A stretch of DNA of 64,000 nt from CAZDRX01 sp964508225 (GTDB lineage: Bacteria > Patescibacteriota > Gracilibacteria > Peribacterales > Peribacteraceae). The stretch lies in contig CAZDRX010000004.1 in the NCBI GenBank assembly GCA_964508225.1, forward strand, positions 1 to 64,000. Direction: 5' to 3'. A model generated the notes under the pieces. The model was not told where the DNA came from. It did no database searches and worked only from the letters and a program-made list of their open reading frames with translations. The position numbers were made by a program, and so were the translations under genes. Within the stretch, counting starts at the first letter, position 1, and every line of letters begins with the position of its first letter. Below are positions 25,200 to 33,056 of the stretch, one piece after another.

Positions 25200-25991
25200 G
25201 TGATTTCCCTGCTTCCCTCACGAACGATCGCGCTCTCCATCGGACCCGTGGACGTGCACTGGTACGGCATCATGTACGCCGTAGCGTTCATCCTCGGGAT
25301 GTTTCTGCTGCCGCGTCTGCAGAAGATCACGAGGCTCGACCTTTCCGAACGCGATCGTGAATCCCTTCTCATCAGTGTCTTCCTCGGCGTCCTTCTCGGG
25401 GGCAGGCTCGGCTTCGTCTTCTTCTACGGCGGTTCGTATTTCCTCGAAAACCCGTGGAAGATCCTCGCAGTCTGGGAAGGCGGTATGGCGTCCCACGGCG
25501 GATTCCTCGGCGTCGCTCTCGCACTCCTCCTCTTCGTCTGGCGAAGGCGCATCGACTTCTTCCGTCTCACAGACACCATTCTCATTCCTGTCGCGCTCGG
25601 CCTCGCCCTTGGACGCGTCGGGAACTTCATCAATGGCGAGCTCTACGGCACACTTACGACGCTTCCGTGGGGCATGCACTTTCCCGGAGCGGAAGGGCTG
25701 CGGCACCCCACACAGCTCTATGCCATCGATAAGAACCTCGCGATTGCGCTCTGCAGCTTCCTCGCCCTCAGAGCCTGGTACAGGGAAGAGCCCGTCCGTA
25801 CCGGACGCGTGACGGCACTCTTCCTCATGCTGTACGCCGTCCTCCGGTTCACCGTGGAAATCTTCCGTGATCAGCCGTACGGATACACGGACATCGCCGG
25901 CGTGCTCCTCAGCCGCGGCCAGCTGCTGACACTGCCGCTCCTTCTCCTCGGTATCACACTGTTCGTTCTCCGTTCGCGGCGAGCAGCGTGA
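25200..25991 (+). CDS. lgt: Prolipoprotein diacylglyceryl transferase Lgt
   Basis: Inner-membrane enzyme that adds diacylglycerol to the lipobox Cys; substrates are plentiful here (lipoproteins at 8157, 9707, 15820, 17211, 17906, 21047, 46087). About 263 aa, seven membrane segments. Motifs: VHWYGIMY, GGRLGFVFFYG, GMASHGGFLG with the essential His, the Lgt signature GRVGNFINGELYG and HPTQLY. The start is chosen as GTG 25200 because TATACT at 25187-25192 would place the RNA 5' end there; ATG 25194 gives only two more residues. The 3' end overlaps the convergent murE-like gene by 38 bp. Confidence 0.95.
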   Translation: MISLLPSRTIALSIGPVDVHWYGIMYAVAFILGMFLLPRLQKITRLDLSERDRESLLISVFLGVLLGGRLGFVFFYGGSYFLENPWKILAVWEGGMASHGGFLGVALALLLFVWRRRIDFFRLTDTILIPVALGLALGRVGNFINGELYGTLTTLPWGMHFPGAEGLRHPTQLYAIDKNLAIALCSFLALRAWYREEPVRTGRVTALFLMLYAVLRFTVEIFRDQPYGYTDIAGVLLSRGQLLTLPLLLLGITLFVLRSRRAA

Positions 25992-27285
25992 GTTCCTCAT
26001 GGACGATCTCGCGTTCGTTCCACGGAATCTGTCCCGTCTTCACCCACATCGTCGTATCGCTGCCCTTGCCGCAGAGGATGACGGTGTCTTCAGGCTTCGC
26101 CTCTTTCAGTAGGAAGCGGATGGCCTCGCGGCGGTCGAAGATACGATGAGCTTCGGTCTTCTGCTGATCGATACCCGCCCACACTTCATCGATGATTCTC
26201 TCCGGATCTTCGGTGTACGGATCTTCGTTGGTGACGACCGTGATGTCTGCGTACGTGCTCACGATCTTCCCGACGACCGGCCTCTTCTCGCGCATGCGGT
26301 CACCGCAGGAACCCGTGAGCACGAGCAGACGGCCTCCGGGTTTCAGGGACGACTTCAGTGTCGAGAGCGTCGATGTGTAGGATTGCGGGGTCACCGTAAA
26401 GTCGATGTACACGGGGAATGCCTGTCCCGCCTCAATCCGTTCCATTCTTCCCGGTATTCCCTTGAAGAACGCGAGAGCGGCGGTGCACTCCTCGAGCGGG
26501 ACATTGAGCCCGTGCGCGCAACCGATGGCGCAGAGAGCATTCGCAAGATTGAAGATTCCCGAGATGGGGATACGCAGCGCGAGGTCAGGCGTACCTGCGT
26601 TGTCGTGCAGCACGGCAGACACCTCTCCGGTCTGTGCCTCGGCCTCTGTCACCCAGAGCGCACACGTGTGGTCGTTCTCCGGAGCGCCGAACGTCTGCTT
26701 CACCGCGTAATCGATCCGCCACGGAGCGTTGACCCGCTTCAGGCTCTCAAAGCTCCGGTCATCCGCATTGAGCACCGCGCAGCCCGCATTCTTACGGAGC
26801 ATGGCAAAGAGGAGCGATTTTGCTCTCAGGTAGGCATCCATCGTCCCGTGGTAATCCAGATGTTCCTCCGCGAGATTCGTGATCCCTGCCACCATCGGCC
26901 ACGTGAAGCTCGTCCTGCCCTGCAGCAGCCCGTGTGAGGAGCACTCCAGCACCACGTGCGTGCATCCCGCGTCTTTGCAGCGCCTCAGAAACTTCTGCAC
27001 GACGAACGGAGACGGAGAGGTTTTCTGTGTCGGGTTCCATGTCGTTTCGTCCCCGATCTGGAAGAAGGCCGTGGAGAGCGCGCCGCACGATGTGCCGCTT
27101 GTGTTCAGGATGTGGGTCAGCATCCCGACCGTCGTCGTCTTGCCGTCCGTTCCTGTGATGCCGATGATGGTCAGGTTCCGTGCAGGAAATCCGTACCGGA
27201 GAGCCGCGAGCAGCGCCTTGCTCCGGTGAAATGCCAAACGGATCCAGGAGGTCTCCGGAACCAGCGTCTTCAGAAGTCTGATCAT
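25954..27285 (-). CDS. MurE-like Mur ligase (UDP-MurNAc-tripeptide synthetase family)
   Basis: 443-aa ATP-dependent ligase of the Mur family. The P-loop GITGTDGKTTTVGM, the Mur-specific ECSSHGL and NLAEEHLDYHGTMDAY motifs and GRMERIE are present. Two usual MurE features differ: the DYAHTP motif reads DFTVTP, and the DNPR diaminopimelate-recognition motif is replaced by NEDPYTEDP. The third amino acid may therefore not be meso-DAP. It forms a 4-bp-overlap operon with the upstream riboflavin kinase gene. I leave the symbol empty because substrate identity is open. Confidence 0.85.
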   Translation of the reverse strand: MIRLLKTLVPETSWIRLAFHRSKALLAALRYGFPARNLTIIGITGTDGKTTTVGMLTHILNTSGTSCGALSTAFFQIGDETTWNPTQKTSPSPFVVQKFLRRCKDAGCTHVVLECSSHGLLQGRTSFTWPMVAGITNLAEEHLDYHGTMDAYLRAKSLLFAMLRKNAGCAVLNADDRSFESLKRVNAPWRIDYAVKQTFGAPENDHTCALWVTEAEAQTGEVSAVLHDNAGTPDLALRIPISGIFNLANALCAIGCAHGLNVPLEECTAALAFFKGIPGRMERIEAGQAFPVYIDFTVTPQSYTSTLSTLKSSLKPGGRLLVLTGSCGDRMREKRPVVGKIVSTYADITVVTNEDPYTEDPERIIDEVWAGIDQQKTEAHRIFDRREAIRFLLKEAKPEDTVILCGKGSDTTMWVKTGQIPWNEREIVHEELTLLAANGERTV

Positions 27286-27689
27286 GCGATGTCCAGCATA
27301 CCACGCGCAGCCTCGATATCGTCTCCGATGGCTTCCTTGAGGGCTTCCGTGCTCGGGAAGTTCTCGACACCCCGGATGAATCCGACGATCTCCAGATCCA
27401 CGGCCGGAGGCACGTTGCCGATCGCTCTGTCGATCACATGAATCTCCATCGTCTCCGTGTCATTGAATGCCGGACGGGGGCCATAGTGGAGAGCGCCCGG
27501 ATAGATCGTGCCGTCTATCGTGATCCTGCATGCATAGATCCCACGTTCAAGATGCTCCGGCACCGAAGCGAGCGAGACATTGATGGTCGGAATTCCGATG
27601 GCGCGTCCCCGTCCGCGTCCGGGCACGACCTGGACTCCGCGGAGGAAGACGGACTCAGGCAGCGGTAGCAGGCGGGATCGGGGTTGCAT
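27282..27689 (-). CDS. Stand-alone riboflavin kinase domain protein
   Basis: 135 aa, corresponding to the C-terminal (flavokinase) half of RibF: GRGRGRAIGIPTINV is the nucleotide-binding PTAN-type motif, GIYACRITIDG and YPGALHYGPRPAFND follow, and the catalytic Glu region is TETMEIHVID. The N-terminal FAD synthetase half is missing, so this enzyme would make FMN only. Two overlaps (4 bp with the murE-like gene, 35 bp with the upstream 140-aa gene) indicate one operon. Confidence 0.85.
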   Translation of the reverse strand: MQPRSRLLPLPESVFLRGVQVVPGRGRGRAIGIPTINVSLASVPEHLERGIYACRITIDGTIYPGALHYGPRPAFNDTETMEIHVIDRAIGNVPPAVDLEIVGFIRGVENFPSTEALKEAIGDDIEAARGMLDIA

Positions 27690-28077
27690 GGTTCTGACCG
27701 ATGCTACCCAATCTGTCCGCGAATTTCACGGTATCGCCTTGCGCACTGCCCCGGATGCTCTGGCTGAGCGAGTTCAGACTCCCGCGGATCTGAGCGCCGT
27801 TCTTGATGCCCGGGATCGGCAGAGGAATGAGCATCGCGGCACTGCCTGCAAGGCTCAGCGTGCTCCCGAGAATCTTCCCCATCGATTTGATGGACCATCC
27901 CATGATCGAGCCGATATTCCGCAGAGGGATCAGTGCGGCTTCTTTGGCGATCTCGCCGACGCCCGTCGGGACTTTCCCGAGGAGATTCGGTTCATTGCGG
28001 ACAGCTGAAACGATATTCGTGGCCGGTTTGGCGACGGAATTCTCGTAGGCCTTCGATGCGAAGCTTTCCAGACTCAT
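27655..28077 (-). CDS. Hypothetical 140-aa protein, first gene of the riboflavin kinase operon
   Basis: Unrecognised. Amphipathic N-terminus with a central hydrophobic segment (GSTLSLAGSAAMLIPLPIPGI) that could be membrane-associated. It has the best promoter in the area (28085-28113), with TATAAT ending 7 nt before the ATG. Its 3' end overlaps the riboflavin kinase start by 35 bp in another frame. Confidence 0.6.
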   Translation of the reverse strand: MSLESFASKAYENSVAKPATNIVSAVRNEPNLLGKVPTGVGEIAKEAALIPLRNIGSIMGWSIKSMGKILGSTLSLAGSAAMLIPLPIPGIKNGAQIRGSLNSLSQSIRGSAQGDTVKFADRLGSIGQNHATPIPPATAA

Positions 28078-28084
28078 ATGAAAT

Positions 28085-28113
28085 ATTATACCAGAAAATC
28101 GTCAAGTTGTCAT
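28085..28113 (-). promoter_or_regulatory. Promoter of the 140-aa gene / riboflavin kinase / murE-like operon
   Basis: ATGACA (28108-28113) and TATAAT (28085-28090), 17-bp spacer, minus strand; -10 ends 7 nt before ATG 28077. Confidence 0.75.
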
Positions 28114-28185
28114 ATTCTGCACTCTGAAAGACGCATGGGATCAGCCTCGTCTGGCTTGGCCTGCAGCACCTCATGTAGGAATCTC

Positions 28186-28276
28186 TGGCGGAGAGGGAGG
28201 GATTCGAACCCTCGAACCCCTGAAAGGGGTTAACGGATTTCAAGTCCGTCGCCATCGACCACTCGGCCACCTCTCC
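28186..28276 (-). tRNA. tRNA-Ser (anticodon TGA)
   Basis: Acceptor GGAGAGG/CCTCTCC, anticodon loop CTTGAAA (TGA) on stem ACGGA/TCCGT, long variable arm (AACCCCTTTCAGGGGTT), TTCGAAT T-loop, encoded CCA. 91 nt. Confidence 0.96.
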
Positions 28277-28282
28277 GCAGGC

Positions 28283-28288
28283 ATTCTA
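28283..28288 (-). promoter_or_regulatory. -10 box of tRNA-Ser(TGA)
   Basis: TAGAAT on the minus strand ends 6 nt before the mature 5' end of the tRNA. The spacing would start the transcript at or near nucleotide 1 of the tRNA. No convincing -35 was found. Confidence 0.4.
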
Positions 28289-28439
28289 CAGGTTATCGAA
28301 CGGAGATCACGAGCCAGTTCCTGCGCGAACCATACGGATGCTCGGAAGGCAGACCATGCAGAGGCGTCTCTGGGAAGTGTGAGGGCATCGAAAGCTGTGA
28401 TAGCGTGCATTCCCAACCCCTCATTCCTTCACACCTGTT

Positions 28440-30938
28440 ATGGTTGCCTCTGAACGACTTGCGATTCTCCACGAGCTTCAGGCGAGTGAGCGGGGTCTGT
28501 CCGAGTCAGCGGTGGAGAAGGCACGCCTTCTCTCCGGCTTCAATGAAATCTCCGCGAAGAAGGAGCCGCTCTGGAAGGTCTTCGTCTCACAGTTTCAGGA
28601 CGTCATGGTGTACATCCTCCTTGGTGCTGTCGCCGTATCGGTGCTCGTACCGCTTTTGCATGCGGGGAATATCGATCGTCATGAGCTTCTGAATGCCGGC
28701 ATCATCCTCGCGATTGTCATCATCAATGCGATTCTCGGCTTTGTGCAGGAGTGGAGAGCGGAGAATGCGATCGCGCTCCTGAAGAAGCTCAGCGCGCCTC
28801 ACGTGAAGGTACGGCGTAACGGTATCACCATCCTCATTCCTGCGCGTGAGCTTGTGCCGGGCGATCTCATGCTCGTGGAGGCGGGGGACCGCATCAGCGC
28901 GGATGCCCGTGTCATCGCGTCATCGTCTGCGGAGGCCGATGAGTCCAGTCTCACCGGAGAATCCGTTCCTGCCGCCAAGCGCGCGGAGCACATCATTGAG
29001 AAAAAGTTCGAGTTCAGTGCAGGCCTGCTCTACTCCGGCACGCTCATGACGCGCGGATCGGCTGAGGCTGTGGTGATCCACACGGGACTGGAGACCGAAA
29101 TCGGCAAGATCACCGCGATGGTGATGGAACTGAAGCCACCGCCGACGCCGCTTCAGCTTGAATTGAAGCGCACGGGTGAGCGCATCGGCGTGCTCGTGCT
29201 CTTCCTCTGTGTCGTGATCTTCGTCATCGGACTCGCGCAGGGCATGGAGCCGGTCGAACTCTTCTTCACCGCGGTGAGTCTTGCGGTGGCAGCCGTTCCC
29301 GAGGGGCTCCCTGCGATCGTCACCATCTGTCTCGCCATCGGTGTGCAGCGCATGATCAGCCGCAACGCGCTCATCCGCAGACTGGATGCCGTGGAGACAC
29401 TCGGCAATGTCACGGTCATCTGTGCGGACAAGACGGGCACGATGACGGAGAACCGCATGAGCGTGACCGACGTCTGGGTGTCGGAGGGAGGGGACGCGAA
29501 CGACCTCGCGCAGGCGGCTGCTTCCTGTAACCGCGCGGAGTTGCCTGACATCGGTGATCCGACGGAGATCGCTTTGCTGAAGCATGCCGAAGCCATCAGC
29601 GCAGAGCGTCTGTCGATTGATAATGAGGACGTGCCGTTCACCTCGGAGGCCAAGTACATGGTCACGACGCATCAGCGCGACGGAAAATCCGTGAAGTTCT
29701 ACAAGGGTGCACCTGAAGTCATCGCACGTTTTGTCTCGGAGGCCGAGGCCAAGGACATCCGTGAGACGAGTGACGAGTACTCGCAGAAGGGTCTTCGTGT
29801 TCTCGCAGTCGCGGCGGATACCGGGAACGGTCCCAAATCTCTCGGACTCCTCGCCATGATGGATCCTCCCCGTCAGGGAGTGCGCGAATCGATCGCGCTC
29901 GCCGGGAAGGCAGGCATCCGGACCATCATGATCACCGGTGACCACCCTGCAACGGCTCTCACGGTGGCACGCAACGTCGGCATTCGGACGTCCGGCGTCA
30001 TCATCGGCACGGAACTCGAGGCGATGGACACGGACGAAGTGAAGCACGCGCTGCGTACCGTTTCTGTTTTCGCGCGCGTGCAGCCTGCACACAAGGTGCT
30101 CATTCTGAAGGCACTGCAGGACATGGGGGAAATCGTCTCCATGAGCGGTGACGGCGTGAATGACGCGCCCGCGCTCAAGAAGGCCCATGTCGGTATCGGG
30201 ATGGGCTTCCGTGGCACCGACATTGCCCGTGAGGCGGCTGCCATGGTGCTGACGGACGACAACTATTCCACGATCGTCTCGGCCATTGCCGAGGGACGCC
30301 GCATCTACGACAACATCAAGAAATTTGTGATCTTCCTCGTCCGCTGCAACCTCGGCGAGGTGCTCATCATCGCGGGCGCCATGCTCGTCGGATTGCCGTT
30401 GCCGCTCCTGCCGCTCCACATCCTGTGGATCAACCTCGTCACCGACAGTTTCCCGGCACTCGCGCTGGCTGCAGAGCCCGCAGAGAAGGGGATTATGAGC
30501 CGTCCGCCGCGCGGGCAACACGAAGGCATTTTCTCGGGTGAGTGGTTCCTCCTCGTGTCTGCCGGTGTGCTCAGCATGATTCTCGGTCTCGGCATGTTCA
30601 AGCTCTCGCTCTACGAATTTCCGGACGATCTCGCGCTTGCACGTTCCGTGGCGCTCACGACCTCGATCATGTTTCAGCTGCTCCTCGCACTCTCCACGCG
30701 CACGAAGCACTCCGTCTTCAGCCAGTCGCCCTTCGGCAATCCGTGGCTCGTCGGAGCGGTTCTCCTGTCGGCGGTGGCGCAGGTGGTTCTTCTCATGACT
30801 CCGCTTGCGACCCTCTTCAGCGTGAAGCCGATTCCGGTACTCCTCTGGGAAGAGATTCTCGCCGCATCGATGGTCACCTTCATCATCTTCGAGACGATGA
30901 AGTTCGCACAGGGCAGAAACAAGACCACGAAAGCCTGA
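28440..30938 (+). CDS. P-type cation-transporting ATPase (Ca2+-ATPase-like)
   Basis: 832-aa membrane pump. In order: N-terminal cation-ATPase domain, A-domain loop (DESSLTGESVPA), membrane motif AAVPEGLPAIVT, phosphorylation site DKTGTMTEN (Asp about residue 330), nucleotide-binding KGAPE, TGDHPATA, hinge GDGVNDAPALKKAHVGIGMG and a C-terminal cation-ATPase domain with six helices. PEGLP and the overall layout fit type IIA/IIB Ca2+ pumps, but Na+, K+ or Mn2+ are not excluded. It lies alone between two tRNA-Ser genes. Confidence 0.93.
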   Translation: MVASERLAILHELQASERGLSESAVEKARLLSGFNEISAKKEPLWKVFVSQFQDVMVYILLGAVAVSVLVPLLHAGNIDRHELLNAGIILAIVIINAILGFVQEWRAENAIALLKKLSAPHVKVRRNGITILIPARELVPGDLMLVEAGDRISADARVIASSSAEADESSLTGESVPAAKRAEHIIEKKFEFSAGLLYSGTLMTRGSAEAVVIHTGLETEIGKITAMVMELKPPPTPLQLELKRTGERIGVLVLFLCVVIFVIGLAQGMEPVELFFTAVSLAVAAVPEGLPAIVTICLAIGVQRMISRNALIRRLDAVETLGNVTVICADKTGTMTENRMSVTDVWVSEGGDANDLAQAAASCNRAELPDIGDPTEIALLKHAEAISAERLSIDNEDVPFTSEAKYMVTTHQRDGKSVKFYKGAPEVIARFVSEAEAKDIRETSDEYSQKGLRVLAVAADTGNGPKSLGLLAMMDPPRQGVRESIALAGKAGIRTIMITGDHPATALTVARNVGIRTSGVIIGTELEAMDTDEVKHALRTVSVFARVQPAHKVLILKALQDMGEIVSMSGDGVNDAPALKKAHVGIGMGFRGTDIAREAAAMVLTDDNYSTIVSAIAEGRRIYDNIKKFVIFLVRCNLGEVLIIAGAMLVGLPLPLLPLHILWINLVTDSFPALALAAEPAEKGIMSRPPRGQHEGIFSGEWFLLVSAGVLSMILGLGMFKLSLYEFPDDLALARSVALTTSIMFQLLLALSTRTKHSVFSQSPFGNPWLVGAVLLSAVAQVVLLMTPLATLFSVKPIPVLLWEEILAASMVTFIIFETMKFAQGRNKTTKA

Positions 30939-30964
30939 TTCTCCTGTCGTACGGTGATGAAGAG

Positions 30965-31052
30965 TGGCGGAGAGGGAGGGATTCGAACCCTCGAGGCCTT
31001 TCGGCCTGCCACGTTAGCAGTGTGGTGCCTTCAGCCACTCGGCCACCTCTCC
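30965..31052 (-). tRNA. tRNA-Ser (anticodon GCT)
   Basis: Acceptor GGAGAGG/CCTCTCC, anticodon loop CTGCTAA (GCT), long variable arm (GGCCGAAAGGCC), TTCGAAT, encoded CCA. 88 nt. The lowest anticodon-stem pair is an A-C mismatch. TATACT lies 10 nt upstream. Confidence 0.95.
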
Positions 31053-31121
31053 GTGCGCGCAGAGTATACAGAACGCGCACGGTTCCGCGCACCTCGAAAT
31101 CTCCGCTTCAGGAAGCGCCTC

Positions 31122-31727
31122 TCATGCCCCGGTGAGTTTTGCCTTCAGCGTGGCGTAGTTCACCGTGTCATCGCCGAAGCCGCTGACGGTGAGTACATCA
31201 AGTTGCTCGCCGTTCTCTTCGAACGTCTTCACAATGACGGCAAGAATCTCCGTGCTCACGATGACGCATCCCATGCTGCGATAGCGCATCTGATCACCGA
31301 GCATCACTTCCGCGTAGGCATGGGAATGAATGCCGTAGGGCGTGCCCTCGCCGTCGTACGAGAGGCGCAGGAACGTCCCCTCGGCGCCGAAGGTGATACG
31401 GTCGCCTTTCGTCTCCTTCGATGACGAGATCCAGTGGCGGTTCGGCGTCGCGGCGTTGTACGTGCGTCCGATGTAGCGGACGACTCTTCGTTGGCCGGTC
31501 GCTACAGGAAATGACGTGAAGCCGCCGTCACGGTGGATGAGGTAGCCGATGTTCGTCTGCGTATCGACGAGGAAAGAATCACCTGGCTCACTCTGCCACT
31601 CAGCGACCGGTGTCTCCGGCATCTCGGACGGAATGGTGGTGAACCACTCTGCATGCGCGGGGACGGAGGCACACAACGTGCATACAGCCCCAAGGACAGC
31701 CAGTGAAGTGGACAGGGTTCGGTACAA
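31122..31727 (-). CDS. L,D-transpeptidase (YkuD-type) with TTG start
   Basis: 201 aa. Choosing the TTG at 31727 gives a textbook signal peptide (MYRTLSTSLAVLGAVCTLCA..AHA) and lies 8 nt after a strong promoter -10; the longer frame to 31820 would start upstream of that promoter. The catalytic region has the conserved His in YGIHSHAYAE and the nucleophile in RSMGCVIVS, matching HG..SxGC but lacking the usual Arg after Cys-Val/Ile. It would form 3-3 crosslinks or attach proteins to peptidoglycan. Divergent from a glycosyltransferase gene. Confidence 0.85.
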   Translation of the reverse strand: MYRTLSTSLAVLGAVCTLCASVPAHAEWFTTIPSEMPETPVAEWQSEPGDSFLVDTQTNIGYLIHRDGGFTSFPVATGQRRVVRYIGRTYNAATPNRHWISSSKETKGDRITFGAEGTFLRLSYDGEGTPYGIHSHAYAEVMLGDQMRYRSMGCVIVSTEILAVIVKTFEENGEQLDVLTVSGFGDDTVNYATLKAKLTGA

Positions 31728-31735
31728 AGTTGTGT

Positions 31736-31763
31736 ATTGTACGTATTTACTAAAAATTGTCAA
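31736..31763 (-). promoter_or_regulatory. Promoter of the L,D-transpeptidase gene
   Basis: TTGACA (31758-31763) and TACAAT (31736-31741) with a 16-bp spacer, minus strand; the -10 ends 8 nt before the TTG start codon. Confidence 0.8.
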
Positions 31764-31814
31764 TCCTTGCGGAAGCCCAATCTGAAGCCTTTTGCTATAG
31801 TGGAAGCCACTTTC

Positions 31815-32966
31815 ATGCATTCTGACCCCTCCGGAACTTCCGGTATCTCCGTCGGCGTACTGACGTACGACTACGACCCGCCCATCGGGGGTCTTGGCGT
31901 GCTCGCGCAGACGTACGTCAGAGCCCTCAAGTCCCTCTATCCGTCGTCAGGATTCACGGTCATCTCTCCGAGTAAGCGTGCGGATGATCGCGGTTCCATC
32001 TTCGGCCGCTTCCGCTGGAGGAGATCCGGAGGCTGTCCACTCTTCTCCCTGTCACTTCTTTTCACGCTTCCTTCCATCGTGCGGCGTCACCGTCTCGACG
32101 TGCTCCATGTTCATGCGGGATCGGGAGGTGTGTTTCTCCTGCGGAGGCCGCCGTGTCCGGTCGTCGTCACCTCTCACCACACCTATCGTCAGGAGTCCGA
32201 GATGGTGTTCGATCGCTCACCTCTCAAGCGCTGGTGGAAGAGGTGCATGTCCTTCCTTGAGAAGAGGACGTACATGCTCGCTGACCTCGTGTGCTGTGTC
32301 TCTGCCGATACGAGAGCGGAACTCATCGGGCACTACGGGATTCCTGAATCCAAGGTCATCGTCGTGGAGAATCCGGTTCCCACGGATACGCTTGAGCGGT
32401 TCCGCACCGAACCCAAGGATCCTGCGACCATTCTCTTCGTGGGCAGGCTGGAGGAGCGGAAGGGGATTATGCTTCTCCTGAAGGCCTTCCATATTCTCTC
32501 GAAGGAATTTCCGGATCTCCGTCTCCGTCTCATCGGCCGTAATCTCATCGGGGAGCGGCTTGATGGCTTTCTCGGGTCGCATGATCTTGAGAATCGCGTG
32601 ACGTCCCTCGGCCATGTGCATGACCCCTTCCGCTTCCGTGAGATGGCGAGAGCGACGGTTCTCGTGGTGCCGTCCAGACTCGAAGGCTTCGGACTGGTCG
32701 CCGCAGAAGGCATGATGCTCGGCTCCTGCGTCATCGCGAGCGATGCGCCGGGGCTTCGCTCCATTGTGGAGGATGGGAAGACAGGCAGGTCGTTTCGCTC
32801 CGGAGACGTTCAGGATTTCACGCGGGTTCTCCGCGAAGTACTTGCTGACCCCGCAGAAAGGCAGCGTCTGGCTCTGGGGGGACGACAGCGTGCTGAAAAG
32901 AGGTTCTCTGTTCAGGAGCGGACGGAAGAATTGATGAATGCCCTCATGAGCGTCACGATCCACTAA
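31815..32966 (+). CDS. GT4-family glycosyltransferase
   Basis: 383 aa from ATG 31815. GT-B fold: N-terminal GGLGVLAQTYVRAL loop, central FVGRLEERKGIMLLLKAF and the C-terminal E-x7-E motif in PSRLEGFGLVAAEGM. Cytosolic, using a nucleotide-sugar donor; acceptor unknown, probably an envelope glycan given the L,D-transpeptidase and rsmH neighbours. TATAGT lies 13 nt upstream. An earlier in-frame ATG (31737) is inside the divergent promoter and rejected. Confidence 0.9.
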   Translation: MHSDPSGTSGISVGVLTYDYDPPIGGLGVLAQTYVRALKSLYPSSGFTVISPSKRADDRGSIFGRFRWRRSGGCPLFSLSLLFTLPSIVRRHRLDVLHVHAGSGGVFLLRRPPCPVVVTSHHTYRQESEMVFDRSPLKRWWKRCMSFLEKRTYMLADLVCCVSADTRAELIGHYGIPESKVIVVENPVPTDTLERFRTEPKDPATILFVGRLEERKGIMLLLKAFHILSKEFPDLRLRLIGRNLIGERLDGFLGSHDLENRVTSLGHVHDPFRFREMARATVLVVPSRLEGFGLVAAEGMMLGSCVIASDAPGLRSIVEDGKTGRSFRSGDVQDFTRVLREVLADPAERQRLALGGRQRAEKRFSVQERTEELMNALMSVTIH

Positions 32967-33056
32967 CCCGAACAAATGAGTTGTACATACTCGTGCTCTT
33001 TATCAAGAGCAAAACATTGAATCCATTTTCAAAAAAAGTAGGATACTCGGGTCACG

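Noticed and set aside
28920..30710. Open 596-codon frame on the minus strand inside the P-type ATPase gene
   Set aside because: Shadow of a gene with all P-type motifs; no recognisable domain.
32990..33015. Inverted repeat GCTCTT-TATC-AAGAGC as terminator of the GT4 gene
   Set aside because: No T-run follows on either strand; the stem has only 6 bp. Too weak to annotate.
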